Shown: positions 1 through 8,603, counted from the stretch's first letter. The stretch: 64,000 bases of DNA from NZQO01 sp964639255 (GCA_964639255.1 CAZXDP010000007.1:1-64000), one strand, 5' to 3'. Notes: generated by a model not told the origin, from the letters alone. Translations and numbers: made by a program.

Positions 1-268
1 CATTGGGTCCAAGGTTCACCGTTATTTGCGTGTTTTTGTGGCTTAGGTGCGAAAAGGTAATTACCACATCCTTGTTGGCGGGGATCTCCAATAGGTAATA
101 TCCGTTAAAATCGGTAAGCGCGCCCTCGCTGCCCGCAATCACATTAACGCCTGGAATGGGCTCATTGTTCTCGTCTAAGATAACCCCTTTTATGGTTGCC
201 TCTTGAGCGGTAAGTGTTGATAAAGCTGAAAAAAGGAATAGGAGTAGGGCTAGTGATGTTGTTTTCAA
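1..268 (-). CDS. TonB-dependent receptor-like protein, N-terminal part (cut by window edge)
   Basis: Only the first 89 codons lie in the window. They encode a hydrophobic signal peptide ending near residue 22 (LTAQ), then a CarboxypepD_reg-like / carbonic plug-extension domain with the usual GVILDENNEPIPGVNV pattern and a TDFNGYYLLEIP segment. In Bacteroidota this N-terminus typically fronts SusC/FecA-type TonB-dependent outer-membrane receptors, but the barrel itself is outside the window, so another surface protein with the same domain is possible. No ATG is available in frame (a stop lies four codons upstream), so TTG at 268-266 is taken as the start. It follows the M23 peptidase gene by 9 bases and is probably co-transcribed with it. 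Confidence 0.7.
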   Translation of the reverse strand, partial: MKTTSLALLLFLFSALSTLTAQEATIKGVILDENNEPIPGVNVIAGSEGALTDFNGYYLLEIPANKDVVITFSHLSHKNTQITVNLGPN

Positions 269-277
269 AAGCGAAGT

Positions 278-1969
278 TTATGATTGTTTTCTGAAAAAAG
301 TCGCTTCAAATGTAGCACTATTTCCCACATTATCTACAACAATGACTTTCAAATTATTTTCGGTATCGGTCACGATAGCGTCATCGAAATTATAAGTAAG
401 AACGTTGTTCTTGTAATTGTATTCCATTAAAATGAACTTACCGTTAATGGTGGCGCGATAGCTACTTATGCCACTAAGATCATCGGTGATTTTTACTTGA
501 AGCGTTTTATGGTTGCTTATCCATTTCCCATCTGAAAAATTTACGGGTCTAATTACCGGGGGCTTTTCGTCGGAAACCAATGCGTATTTTCCGAAGGTTT
601 TGGTGTGGGTGGACAGTTTATCACCTTTTCGATAAGTGGTGTTGTAATAAGGCTCGCCACGGTAGTTTAAGCGGCCTATGAACAACTTATCCAAATCTTC
701 CTCGGCATAATTGGAGGCATCTACCGAAATGGTAATGTTCTCATGCAGGGGAATGTTGTCTTTATGCAATACCAATACATCACCTTGGTCTTCAATGTTT
801 AAATGCGTATCCTCGTAAAGGCTGCCGGCAGGCAGGTACACACTAAATTTTCCTTTCGTAATGCTCGTGGCCTGGTTGGCATAGATAAAATCGGTTGCAA
901 CAGGCTCTTTCTTCGGCTCCAAAACCTCTAGCTGTTTTCCCTCAATGGGAACATGAATGGAAACTGTATTGCCTTTATAATCTGAAATTTGAATGCTGTA
1001 GGTAGAATCGAACCCTTCTTGAACGGTAATATACCCATCCTCGTGCTCGCTTACGATAATGCTCAACGGATTGTTGCTTTGCCTGAACAACTTCTGTATG
1101 CGCGATCTGTTTTCGCTATAGTAGGCGTAGTCGATATACCGATTGAGATAGCGGGTTTCCGCAAAACTGAATTTATCGAACTGAACGGCAAAATTGGGCT
1201 GTCCGTTATAAGTGGTTTCAATTTTGTAAGCGCCATTTTTATTGGAAGCGCCGTCAAACTGGTCGTTCGTGGAAACACCAAAACCAATTTTCCCCAAGGC
1301 GGTAATTTTTTCGCCTTTGTAGGAGCCATCCTGTTGCAGCATAAGCCTGATTTTTTGAAGATTGGCAGACTGGTTTACGTGGGCGTCCTCGCCTATGGGA
1401 TACACATGAACGCTATTTACCAGTGGCTTTTTGGAATCTGGTATATCAACCCCGAACAAAAGTGGATTCATGGGTCTAGAGGCGGCATCCCTAATCTCAT
1501 AATGCAGGTGTGGTCCGCCACTGCTGCCAGAATTTCCCGTATATCCTATAAGGGCTCCCTTTTGCACGGGCAGTTGTCCTGCCGTTGGAAACAACTCGAT
1601 CTCGAAGCTTTCTTTTTTATACTGCTGCGCCTTTACATAGTCTTGAATGGGTCCCGCATAGTCTTGCAAGTGCGCATACACGGTGCTATAACCATTGGGA
1701 TGCGTAATGTAGAGTGCCTTACCATAGCCATAATGGGCCACTTTAATTCGGCTAACATACCCATCGGCCGGCGCATACACCGGTAACCCCTCACGCTGCT
1801 GTGTTTTTATGTCCAACCCGCTGTGAAAGTGGTTGCTTCGCAATTCCCCGAAACTGCCAGAGAGTATTAAATCGATGTCCAACGGATAGCCAAAATAATC
1901 GGTGGGAACTTCCTCCTGTGCCACGGCGCCCATCCCCAAAAAGCAAAGGCCCATTAGTAGTCTCTTCAT
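278..1969 (-). CDS. M23 family metallopeptidase (LytM-type), exported
   Basis: The 563-residue product begins with a signal peptide (cleavage near AVAQ, residue 18). A LytM/M23 domain follows at about residues 35-175: the zinc ligands are visible as H49 and D53 (HSGLD) and H156 in the HLHYE motif (H154/H156), with the catalytic-site H100. M23 enzymes cut peptidoglycan cross-bridges or, when degenerate, activate amidases; here all key residues are present. The remaining 390 residues form an uncharacterised beta-rich C-terminal region with no motif I recognise. It sits in the periplasm or outer membrane. The TonB-receptor-like gene starts 9 bases downstream; the coiled-coil/zapA operon diverges upstream. 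Confidence 0.88.
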   Translation of the reverse strand: MKRLLMGLCFLGMGAVAQEEVPTDYFGYPLDIDLILSGSFGELRSNHFHSGLDIKTQQREGLPVYAPADGYVSRIKVAHYGYGKALYITHPNGYSTVYAHLQDYAGPIQDYVKAQQYKKESFEIELFPTAGQLPVQKGALIGYTGNSGSSGGPHLHYEIRDAASRPMNPLLFGVDIPDSKKPLVNSVHVYPIGEDAHVNQSANLQKIRLMLQQDGSYKGEKITALGKIGFGVSTNDQFDGASNKNGAYKIETTYNGQPNFAVQFDKFSFAETRYLNRYIDYAYYSENRSRIQKLFRQSNNPLSIIVSEHEDGYITVQEGFDSTYSIQISDYKGNTVSIHVPIEGKQLEVLEPKKEPVATDFIYANQATSITKGKFSVYLPAGSLYEDTHLNIEDQGDVLVLHKDNIPLHENITISVDASNYAEEDLDKLFIGRLNYRGEPYYNTTYRKGDKLSTHTKTFGKYALVSDEKPPVIRPVNFSDGKWISNHKTLQVKITDDLSGISSYRATINGKFILMEYNYKNNVLTYNFDDAIVTDTENNLKVIVVDNVGNSATFEATFFRKQS

Positions 1970-2064
1970 ACGTGTAAATTTAAGTATACGCAGTAAATAT
2001 AAAAGGGGAGTAGCGGCATTTATTGTGTTGCCTTTTCAATAATACAAAAAATATAAGAAAACAG

Positions 2065-2095
2065 TTGGCATATTACTACCGGTATGTTAACTTTG
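2065..2095 (+). promoter_or_regulatory. Promoter of the coiled-coil protein / zapA operon
   Basis: TTG at 2065-2067 is followed after 20 bases by TAACTTTG (2088-2095), matching the Bacteroidota primary sigma consensus TTTG-N17..23-TAnnTTTG. Transcription would start near 2102, about 20 bases before the ATG at 2123. Confidence 0.65.
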
Positions 2096-2122
2096 TGTTA
2101 GAAGTATTGAATCTGTTACCGT

Positions 2123-2413
2123 ATGGGCGATCTTTCAGAAATTGTTGATTCCTTGGAAAATAGAATCAGCAAGCTATTGCACCGGTTCGAAAAATTGAAG
2201 CAGGCAAACACAAAACTGGAAGAGGAACTCTCTGAACTTAGATCGCAGCGACAAAATGACCAAGAGGAATTCGAGTCGCTACATGAAAAGTACAGCGCCT
2301 TGAAACTGGCAAATTCGATGCTTGGCAGCGACCAACATACCAGAGAAACAAAGCTCAAAATAAACGCTTTAGTTCGGGAGATTGACCACTGCATAGCGCA
2401 GCTTTCCGAATAA
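2123..2413 (+). CDS. Small coiled-coil protein upstream of zapA
   Basis: A 96-residue, highly charged protein with heptad-like hydrophobic spacing across residues 5-75, no signal peptide and no membrane segment, so most likely a cytoplasmic coiled coil. It ends 12 bases before zapA and shares its promoter. In gammaproteobacteria the FtsZ-ring protein ZapA works with the short coiled-coil protein ZapB; this gene has the right size and position to be a functional counterpart, but I see no sequence identity that proves it. Known relatives in Flavobacteriia are annotated as hypothetical proteins. Confidence 0.8.
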   Translation: MGDLSEIVDSLENRISKLLHRFEKLKQANTKLEEELSELRSQRQNDQEEFESLHEKYSALKLANSMLGSDQHTRETKLKINALVREIDHCIAQLSE

Positions 2414-2425
2414 AGTTTTAAAAAT

Positions 2426-2716
2426 ATGTCGAACCAACAAAAAATCAAACTCTCTATTGCGGACAGGGTGTACCCGTTAACGATAAATCCCTCACAAGAA
2501 GAGGGGCTAAGGCTAGCCGCCAAGAAGATAGAGGAAATGATCAAACGGTTTGAAAGCAGCTACGCCGTAAGGGACAAGCAAGATGTACTGGCCATGTGCG
2601 CCTTGCAATTTGCCGCCCAGGTGGAGCAAAAGGAAATAGATAAAAAAGATGACAGGCAACAAATGGAACAAAAGCTAGAGGCTTTAAACCAATTGTTGCA
2701 GGAGCACCTGTCATAA
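2426..2716 (+). CDS. zapA: Cell division protein ZapA
   Basis: The 96-residue product has the ZapA layout: an N-terminal beta-rich globular part (KIKLSIADRVYPLTI, then residues rich in E/K with AAKKIEEMIKRF) and a C-terminal helix (about residues 50-95) that forms the dimer coiled coil. ZapA binds FtsZ and bundles protofilaments at the division ring. Length matches the family. It is second in an operon with the coiled-coil gene and is followed by a 6S-like RNA, as ssrS follows zapA in many proteobacteria. Confidence 0.88.
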   Translation: MSNQQKIKLSIADRVYPLTINPSQEEGLRLAAKKIEEMIKRFESSYAVRDKQDVLAMCALQFAAQVEQKEIDKKDDRQQMEQKLEALNQLLQEHLS

Positions 2717-2740
2717 CGTTCTTTACATAGCATAAGGTTA

Positions 2741-2905
2741 CTGCCTACATTAATATATTTTGGTAAACTCAACACGAATTCTTTAAAAAGGGTGAGTCTA
2801 AGTTGTAAAAGCGCGCCGTCTTTGAGCGGATTCTTGACCAGCTTGTTAGCCCTAAACTTGTTTTTAAGGAGTTTATTCAAATTTTAATTAATGTAGGCTT
2901 TTTTT
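2741..2905 (+). ncRNA. ssrS: 6S-like RNA (6S-Flavo type)
   Basis: The segment between zapA and rny folds as a long rod closed by its own ends. GCCTACATTAAT (2743-2754) pairs perfectly with ATTAATGTAGGC (2887-2898), followed by seven T. Inward, GGTAAACTC pairs with GAGTTTATT, and CTTTAAAAA pairs with TTTTTAAGG with one G-U pair; a purine-rich central region remains unpaired, as in the open-promoter-mimicking bubble of 6S RNA. Length near 160 nt, terminal helix, U-tract and the position after zapA fit the 6S-Flavo family. It would bind RNA polymerase holoenzyme. A clear promoter is not visible, so it may be processed from the zapA transcript. Confidence 0.75.
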
Positions 2906-2926
2906 ATATACTAACTTAAACAGATC

Positions 2927-4492
2927 ATGGATATACTAATAACGAGTATTATAGTTGCAATCGTCGCACTGGCGATAGGCTTCGCCATAGCAAAGCTACT
3001 GGAACGAAACCAGGGCTCTGCGGTCATTGCCGGCGCCAAGAAGGAGGCGGCTAGCATTATAAAAGATGCCAAGAGCGAAGCAGAGGCTATCAAAAAAGAC
3101 AAAATCTTACAGGCCAAGGAGAAGTTCATTGAAATGAAATCGGAACACGAAAAGGTAATCAACAGCCGTGATAAGAAGATGTCCGAGGCAGAAAAGCGTA
3201 CCAGAGATAAAGAGTCTCAGGTTTCTAACGAATTGGCAAAGACAAAAAAGCTGAATGCCAAGTTGGAGGCGAAAGAAAAGGATGTGGAAGAGCGCATTGA
3301 AATATTAGAAAAGAAGAAAAATGAGGTCGAAAAAATGCACCGAAGCCAAATAGAGCAGCTAGAGGTAATTTCAAGCCTCTCTGCCGAAGATGCCAAGGCG
3401 CAGTTGCTCGAAAGCTTAAAGGAAGAGGCCAAGACAGATGCCATGGCCTTCATACAGACTACCTTGGAAGAGGCCAAAATGACGGCCCAGCAGGAAGCCA
3501 AGAAAATTGTTATCAACGCCATACAGCGTATAGGGACAGAAGAGGCAATAGAGAACTGTGTGTCGGTTTTTAACCTGGAGAGCGACGATGTAAAGGGCCG
3601 TATTATTGGTCGTGAAGGAAGGAACATTCGAGCTATAGAAGCTGCCACGGGCGTAGAGATCATCGTAGATGACACTCCAGAAGCCATTATTTTGAGCTGT
3701 TTCGATTCGGTACGTCGCGAGGTGGCAAGGCTATCGCTGCATAAATTGGTAACCGATGGCCGTATTCACCCGGCCCGAATTGAGGAAGTGGTTAAAAAAA
3801 CAACCAAACAGATTGAAGAGGAAATCATAGAAGTGGGCAAGCGTACGGTGATCGATTTGGGTATCCACGGGTTAAACCCAGAGTTGATCAAAGCCGTTGG
3901 CCGAATGAAGTACCGCTCGTCTTATGGACAAAACTTGTTACACCACTCCCGCGAGGTCGCAAGGCTTTGTGGCGTTATGGCCTCAGAATTGGGACTTAAC
4001 CCGAAACTGGCAAAAAGAGCAGGACTCTTGCACGATATTGGGAAAGTTCCTGAAACTGAAACTGAAATCCCCCACGCAATTTTAGGAATGCAGTGGGCCG
4101 AAAAGTACGGTGAGAAGCCAGAGGTTTGTAACGCCATTGGCGCACACCACGATGAAATTGAAATGACGAGCCTACTTTCGCCTATCGTACAAGTGTGCGA
4201 TGCCATAAGCGGCGCACGCCCAGGAGCGAGACGTCAGGTGGTAGACAGCTACATACAGCGCCTTAAAGATTTAGAAGATATCGCATTTGGCTTTGGCGGT
4301 GTTAATAAGGCCTACGCCATACAAGCTGGACGTGAACTTCGCGTCATGGTAGAAAGCGAAAAGGTAAGCGATGAAAAGGCCGCCCAGCTATCCTTCGAGA
4401 TTTCCCAAAAAATCCAGACCGATATGACTTATCCAGGACAGGTGAAGGTAACGGTAATACGCGAAACCCGAGCGGTTAATATAGCGAAATAA
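2927..4492 (+). CDS. rny: Ribonuclease Y
   Basis: The 521-residue product has the full RNase Y order: an N-terminal transmembrane helix (about residues 3-24), a long charged coiled coil (about 30-200), a KH domain around the [17 protein letters not shown] motif (about 220-285) and an HD domain with the metal-binding LLHDIGK motif (about residue 370) plus AHHDEIE. RNase Y is a membrane-anchored endonuclease that starts mRNA decay in bacteria lacking or complementing RNase E. It lies directly after the 6S-like RNA and ends at a strong bidirectional terminator. Confidence 0.95.
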   Translation: MDILITSIIVAIVALAIGFAIAKLLERNQGSAVIAGAKKEAASIIKDAKSEAEAIKKDKILQAKEKFIEMKSEHEKVINSRDKKMSEAEKRTRDKESQVSNELAKTKKLNAKLEAKEKDVEERIEILEKKKNEVEKMHRSQIEQLEVISSLSAEDAKAQLLESLKEEAKTDAMAFIQTTLEEAKMTAQQEAKKIVINAIQRIGTEEAIENCVSVFNLESDDVKGRIIGREGRNIRAIEAATGVEIIVDDTPEAIILSCFDSVRREVARLSLHKLVTDGRIHPARIEEVVKKTTKQIEEEIIEVGKRTVIDLGIHGLNPELIKAVGRMKYRSSYGQNLLHHSREVARLCGVMASELGLNPKLAKRAGLLHDIGKVPETETEIPHAILGMQWAEKYGEKPEVCNAIGAHHDEIEMTSLLSPIVQVCDAISGARPGARRQVVDSYIQRLKDLEDIAFGFGGVNKAYAIQAGRELRVMVESEKVSDEKAAQLSFEISQKIQTDMTYPGQVKVTVIRETRAVNIAK

Positions 4493-4510
4493 AATTTGGA
4501 TCATCATTGA

Positions 4511-4546
4511 AAAACCCCTTCAAAATTGATTTTTGAAGGGGTTTTT
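4511..4546. terminator. Bidirectional terminator between rny and the aldo/keto reductase gene
   Basis: A perfect 15-bp stem (4511-4525 with 4531-4545) with a 5-base loop, flanked by A-runs on one side and T-runs on the other, so it can end transcription from both converging genes. Confidence 0.85.
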
Positions 4547-4566
4547 ATTAGTAAAGTTGGTGCTGA

Positions 4567-5514
4567 TTACTCGTCGAATATATTTTTATATCCTTTTTTA
4601 GGCATCTCGAAGAACTTCCCGTTTATAAAACGGTAATTTTTGTTGAGACCGGCAATGGTCTTCATATCGCCATCATCTAACGTGATGCTCGCTGCCTTAA
4701 AATTGTCGATGATGTGCTCCTTCGTGGTAGATTTAGGTATGGCGGCAGTATCTCGATGATTGTGCCAAGCGATGAGTACCTGCGCGGTCGAGGCATTGTG
4801 TTTTTTTGCGATTTTTTGGATTTCTTTAATATCCATTAAATTCGGTTCGTCATCACCTTTCATTTCCTCGCTTCGGTCGCCCGAGCCCAATGGCGAATAG
4901 GCGGTCATGAAAATACCTTCAGAATTGCAATAATCTAATAAATTTTGCTGTTGAAGTAGAGGGTGCATCTCAACTTGATTCATCTCAGGCTTGATGGAAC
5001 CTTTTGATACAAGGTTCTGCAATTTTTCCTTGCTGAAATTTGAAACGCCGATGTGTCGGGTATAACCACTTTTTTTAGCTGTTTCCATTTGTTTCCAAGT
5101 CTCGATAAGAGGAGCTTCCTCCAACGAAACAAAATCGGACGGTTTTTCGGGAAAATCTACTCCGTGCTTGAAGGCCACCGGCCAATGTATCAAATATAGG
5201 TCGAGGTAGTCCAGCTGAAGCCGTTTCAATGTGTTGGTAAGCGCTGGCATGACTTGCCCTTCTTGGTGGGAGTCGTTCCAGAGTTTGGAGGTTATAAATA
5301 CTTCTTCCCGCAAAATAGTTCCTTCGGAAAAAATTTCCTGTAGAGCTTCCCCAATTTGCTCTTCGTTACCATAAATTGCAGCTGTATCAATGTGCCTATA
5401 CCCTGCGCGTAAGGCATCCTTTACGGCTTCTTTTACATCATTTCCCTTAGATTTCCAGGTTCCCAAACCAATGGCGTGCATCGTATCCCCATTGTCGAAA
5501 GTAAGTGTTTTCAT
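4567..5514 (-). CDS. Aldo/keto reductase
   Basis: The 315-residue product is a full-length AKR family member. The catalytic tetrad is visible: D43 and Y48 in HIDTAAIYGNE, K77 in TSKLW and H110 in LIHWP. The C-terminal NADPH-binding region has IPKSTTKEHI (about residue 250-260). It reduces aldehydes or ketones with NADPH in the cytosol; the natural substrate cannot be read from the sequence. It is transcribed in the same direction as xerD, 95 bases upstream, but a hairpin lies between, so it probably has its own promoter. Confidence 0.92.
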   Translation of the reverse strand: MKTLTFDNGDTMHAIGLGTWKSKGNDVKEAVKDALRAGYRHIDTAAIYGNEEQIGEALQEIFSEGTILREEVFITSKLWNDSHQEGQVMPALTNTLKRLQLDYLDLYLIHWPVAFKHGVDFPEKPSDFVSLEEAPLIETWKQMETAKKSGYTRHIGVSNFSKEKLQNLVSKGSIKPEMNQVEMHPLLQQQNLLDYCNSEGIFMTAYSPLGSGDRSEEMKGDDEPNLMDIKEIQKIAKKHNASTAQVLIAWHNHRDTAAIPKSTTKEHIIDNFKAASITLDDGDMKTIAGLNKNYRFINGKFFEMPKKGYKNIFDE

Positions 5515-5562
5515 ATCGTTTTATTTTTATTTTTAAGATACGAAACAACATTGCTTTATGGG

Positions 5563-5590
5563 AACGCTGCGCTCACTTTAGCGTTTTTTT
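5563..5590 (+). terminator. Terminator-like hairpin, + strand, between two - strand genes
   Basis: AACGCT (5563-5568) and AGCGTT (5580-5585) can pair, followed by T to 5590, which looks like a + strand terminator although both flanking genes run on the - strand. It could stop antisense transcription; the stem is short and may be chance. Confidence 0.35.
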
Positions 5591-5609
5591 AACCCAGCTT
5601 TAGCACAGT

Positions 5610-6515
5610 TTAGGAAGTATCCCGCCTAGGATGGTATTGATTGATAACTTCTGTTAAATGGCGTGTGTCCAAATGCGTATAGACTTCTGTAGTAGTAATG
5701 CTCTCATGACCGAGCATTTGCTGTATGGCGCGCAAGTCGGCTCCATTTTCCAATAAGTGGGTGGCGAAGGAGTGCCTAAAGGTATGCGGACTCACATTTT
5801 TTCGGAGGCCTGCTGTTTCCGCTAAATCCTTTACAATGGTAAAGATCATGGCGCGGGTAAGTTGTTTGCCCCGCCGGTTTAAAAATAAGGTATCTTTGTA
5901 ACCTTCTGCGATCTCTTGGTGCACCCGTATCTCGCGTCGATAGCGCTCAATATGCCTAATTGTACTTTGGGCGATGGGGACGAAGCGTTGTTTGTTGCCC
6001 TTTCCGGTAACCTTTATAAAACCTTCCTCAAAAAATAAATCGGAAATCTGCAGTGCAATTAATTCTGAAACCCGTAGGCCACAGCTGTACAATGTTTCGA
6101 GAATGGCGCGGTTGCGCTCTCCTTGCGGTGAGGAAAGATCGATCGCACCAATGAGGGTATCGATTTCCTGGGCACTAAGGGTATCGGGTAATTTTCTACC
6201 CGTTTTTGGAGACTCGATCAATTCCATAGGGTTTGTGGCACGGTAATCCTCAAAGACCAAGTATGTAAAGAAACCCCGCAATCCGGAAATAACCCTACCC
6301 TGGGTGCGTGCGCTCACTTTTTTTGCAAGGTCGTACACAAATTGTTGAAGTGTCTCTTCTGAAATTCGCACGGGAGAAACTTCAACACCATGCGTTTCTA
6401 GCCAGCCAGTCAATTTTTGAAGATCTAGTGAATAGTTCAAGATTGTATTTTGGGAGAGACCCCGTTCAATGCGAAGATAATCTTGATAATCTTTTATAGC
6501 TTGCTGCCATTTCAT
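5610..6515 (-). CDS. xerD: Site-specific tyrosine recombinase XerD
   Basis: The 301-residue product has the N-terminal SAM-like core-binding domain (about 1-95) and the C-terminal catalytic domain with all active-site residues: R148 (CGLRVSEL), K172 (TGKGNKQR), H244 and R247 (HTFRHSF), H270 (LGHES) and the nucleophile Y279 (VYTHL). XerD resolves chromosome dimers at dif, normally with XerC. It is a normal-length housekeeping enzyme with no mobile-element neighbours, and it diverges from a small outer-membrane barrel gene 58 bases away. Confidence 0.93.
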   Translation of the reverse strand: MKWQQAIKDYQDYLRIERGLSQNTILNYSLDLQKLTGWLETHGVEVSPVRISEETLQQFVYDLAKKVSARTQGRVISGLRGFFTYLVFEDYRATNPMELIESPKTGRKLPDTLSAQEIDTLIGAIDLSSPQGERNRAILETLYSCGLRVSELIALQISDLFFEEGFIKVTGKGNKQRFVPIAQSTIRHIERYRREIRVHQEIAEGYKDTLFLNRRGKQLTRAMIFTIVKDLAETAGLRKNVSPHTFRHSFATHLLENGADLRAIQQMLGHESITTTEVYTHLDTRHLTEVINQYHPRRDTS

Positions 6516-6573
6516 ATACCAGTGTCCCTCTTTTTTCGTTTATATTTACAGCTCAACTTTAAAAAATGAAATT

Positions 6574-7128
6574 ATGAAAAAAATGATTGTTGCCCTAGCG
6601 CTTTTGGCTAGCACCGCCATTATGATGGCACAGGAAATTGACTTCGGAATTAAGGCCGGTGCCAACTTCGCCACGATTACCGATGCTTCTGGGCTTTCGA
6701 ACAAAACAGGATTCCAGGCCGGTATCTTCGGCGGATTTAAATTTACTGAAAAATTAGGGATTCAAGCCGATATGCTCTATTCCCAACAGGGAGCCGAGTT
6801 TGATGCTGGCGAGTTCGACCTGTCGTACATTAACGTACCTATTGTATTGAAGTATTATGTTGCCCAAGGCTTTAACTTGCAGGCGGGACCTCAATTTGGT
6901 TTCGTGGTGGATGATGAAATTTCCTTCGATGTGTTGAACGATATCGCAACTCAGGTAGATGCCGAATCTTTTGATTTAAGTGGAGTAGTAGGCTTGGGTT
7001 ACGATTTTCCATTCGGTCTCCGTTTTGACGCACGCTATAACTTCGGTTTAACTGAGGTAGCTAGCGAAGAAGGGGCCGAAGGCAAAAACAGTGTCGTATC
7101 GCTCGCGTTGGGCTATTCCTTCTTATAA
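6574..7128 (+). CDS. Small outer-membrane beta-barrel protein (porin family)
   Basis: The 184-residue product has a signal peptide (cleavage near MMAQ, residue 19) followed by alternating hydrophobic/polar strands typical of an 8-stranded barrel of the OMP_b-brl type, for example FGIKAGANFATI and GFQAGIFGGFKF, and ends in a strand closing with an aromatic-leucine tail (GYSFL). The function is unknown; related proteins are abundant in flavobacteria. It is the first of four such genes in a row, each followed by its own terminator, and has an imperfect -7 element TATATTTA upstream. Confidence 0.85.
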   Translation: MKKMIVALALLASTAIMMAQEIDFGIKAGANFATITDASGLSNKTGFQAGIFGGFKFTEKLGIQADMLYSQQGAEFDAGEFDLSYINVPIVLKYYVAQGFNLQAGPQFGFVVDDEISFDVLNDIATQVDAESFDLSGVVGLGYDFPFGLRFDARYNFGLTEVASEEGAEGKNSVVSLALGYSFL

Positions 7129-7147
7129 ACTAATGCTATATAAGTCT

Positions 7148-7180
7148 AAGCACGGCTTTCCAAAAAGCCGTGCTTTTTTT
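7148..7180 (+). terminator. Terminator after first barrel gene
   Basis: A perfect 12-bp GC-rich stem (7148-7159 with 7164-7175), 4-base loop, then T to 7180. Confidence 0.85.
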
Positions 7181-7253
7181 GTGACCAAAATCATTTTCCG
7201 ATAGAAGAAAATGGCTCGATTTCCCGCGATGTTTTTTGCATATATAAATTTCG

Positions 7254-7261
7254 TAGTTTTG
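7254..7261 (+). promoter_or_regulatory. -7 element of second barrel gene
   Basis: TAGTTTTG matches TAnnTTTG and lies 26 bases before the ATG at 7288. A TTTG at 7235-7238 is present but only 15 bases upstream, shorter than the usual spacing, so only the -7 element is firm. Confidence 0.5.
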
Positions 7262-7287
7262 GCGCCTAACTAATAAATATTCTACTT

Positions 7288-7887
7288 ATGAAAAATTTTT
7301 TTGTTTTTGCTGCCATTGCGGTATTAAGTGTAGTTTCCGTTAACGCACAAGTTGAAAAAGGTAATTGGTGGTTTGGTGCAGACGCCGGATTATCACTTAA
7401 CTCAACGAGTAATACACCCGAAGTTAACCTTGATGGTAATGATTTTGAAACCAAAATAACCTTCACCGAAATTTCCTTTACACCTAGTGCTAATTATTTT
7501 GTTATAGATAATCTATCAATAGGTTTGGATTTTTCTATTGCTTCTACCAAAACAAAAGCAGAGTTTGATGATGCTGAAGATGAGTCTACCACTACAAGTT
7601 TAGGTATCATACCAAACGCTACCTATTTCTTTGGAGATTCTAATTTTAAACCTTTCTTAAGTGCTGGGGTGGGCTACTTATATTCAGGGGGTGAAGATGA
7701 TATTACAAAATTTAGCGGACTCGCATTGAAAGGACAAGGGGGTCTCGCGTATTTTGTAAATAACAGTGTATCAGTTAATTTTTCCGTTGAATATATCAAT
7801 GCAAATCTCAAGAACAAAGAAGATGACAACTTTGAGCTAAAGACGAATACTTTCGCCCTAGGTCTTGGTTTCGCTATCTTCATATAA
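7288..7887 (+). CDS. Small outer-membrane beta-barrel protein
   Basis: The 199-residue product begins with a signal peptide cut near VNAQ (residue 21). The mature part alternates glycine/aromatic beta strands (WWFGADAGLSLNS, NATYFFGDS, GVGYLYSGG) with acidic loops and ends in FAIFI. This is the pattern of an OMP_b-brl barrel. No enzymatic motif is seen. It shares overall architecture and a near-identical terminator stem with the next gene, which suggests local duplication, though the two proteins have diverged strongly. Confidence 0.83.
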   Translation: MKNFFVFAAIAVLSVVSVNAQVEKGNWWFGADAGLSLNSTSNTPEVNLDGNDFETKITFTEISFTPSANYFVIDNLSIGLDFSIASTKTKAEFDDAEDESTTTSLGIIPNATYFFGDSNFKPFLSAGVGYLYSGGEDDITKFSGLALKGQGGLAYFVNNSVSVNFSVEYINANLKNKEDDNFELKTNTFALGLGFAIFI

Positions 7888-7918
7888 AACCAAAACTGTA
7901 ATACTTCAAAATTTTGTT

Positions 7919-7946
7919 AGCGGAAGGATTTTCCTTCCGCTTTTTT
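7919..7946 (+). terminator. Terminator after second barrel gene
   Basis: The stem is AGCGGAAGGA (7919-7928) with TCCTTCCGCT (7932-7941), a 3-base loop and a T-run. The stem sequence is nearly the same as that after the third barrel gene. Confidence 0.85.
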
Positions 7947-8027
7947 ATTTGTAATTTTCTGAATAGCTATAGATTAGGTTGAAAAAATTTTAATATTTTT
8001 ACCTTATAACTAAAAAATAACTCAATT

Positions 8028-8534
8028 ATGAAAAAAGTTTTATTATTAGCTGTATTTGCATTTTTTAGCATAGGAACCTGTTTTTCCCAGGGAGAAGTTA
8101 AAATTGGAGTAAACGCAGCCTTACCTTTGGGTGACGCAGACGATGGATATACTTTTGGTGCCATTGCTGATTTCGCCTATCTATTTGATGTAAACGATGT
8201 TTTTAAGGCTGGACCAATGGCAAGTTTTCTATACTATTTCGGTGACGAGGAAGAGTTAGACACACCATTAGGATCTATCGAAGTTGAATTTGACGATGCC
8301 GCATTTCTTCCCATCGGCGGAACCGCTAGATTTATGTTAGAAGAAGTTTTTTTTGGTGCTGATCTTGGTTATGCAATTGGTATAAGCCCTGAGGATATAG
8401 AAGGAGGTTTCTATTATCGCCCCGAGGCAGGTTATAATTTTGGGGCTGTTGCAATAGTTCTCTCTTATTCGGGTATAGCGTTAGATGGAGGCAATTTTAA
8501 TTCCCTTAACGCTGGTGTCGAGTTTGGATTTTAG
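8028..8534 (+). CDS. Small outer-membrane beta-barrel protein
   Basis: The 168-residue product has a signal peptide (MKKVLLLAVFAFFSIGTCFSQ, cleavage near residue 21) and a short mature barrel with strands such as VKIGVNAALPLGD, FGAIADFAYLF and the closing VEFGF, whose terminal phenylalanine fits BamA-dependent insertion. Acidic loops (EEELDTP) are prominent. Function unknown. It is the third gene of the barrel cluster and is monocistronic by its terminator. Confidence 0.82.
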   Translation: MKKVLLLAVFAFFSIGTCFSQGEVKIGVNAALPLGDADDGYTFGAIADFAYLFDVNDVFKAGPMASFLYYFGDEEELDTPLGSIEVEFDDAAFLPIGGTARFMLEEVFFGADLGYAIGISPEDIEGGFYYRPEAGYNFGAVAIVLSYSGIALDGGNFNSLNAGVEFGF

Positions 8535-8553
8535 AATTTATTTCATTTCTACT

Positions 8554-8582
8554 AGCGGAAGGAAACCCCTTCCGCTTTTTTT
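8554..8582 (+). terminator. Terminator after third barrel gene
   Basis: AGCGGAAGG (8554-8562) pairs with CCTTCCGCT (8568-8576), 5-base loop, then T to 8582. Confidence 0.85.
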
Positions 8583-8595
8583 ATTTAAAAAAGTC

Positions 8596-8603
8596 TATTT
8601 TTG
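8596..8603 (+). promoter_or_regulatory. -7 element of fourth barrel gene
   Basis: TATTTTTG matches TAnnTTTG and lies 33 bases before the ATG at 8637. It falls only 14 bases after the preceding terminator, and supports the downstream ATG rather than an in-frame TTG at 8601 that lies inside the element. Confidence 0.5.

Noticed and set aside
989..1786. 265-codon open frame on the + strand opposite the M23 peptidase
   Set aside because: No signal, motif or plausible composition; the opposite strand encodes a clear M23 domain with catalytic residues.
5610..6515. XerD as integrase of a mobile element
   Set aside because: Sequence is that of the housekeeping XerD; no attachment-site repeats, excisionase, transposase or cargo genes are nearby.
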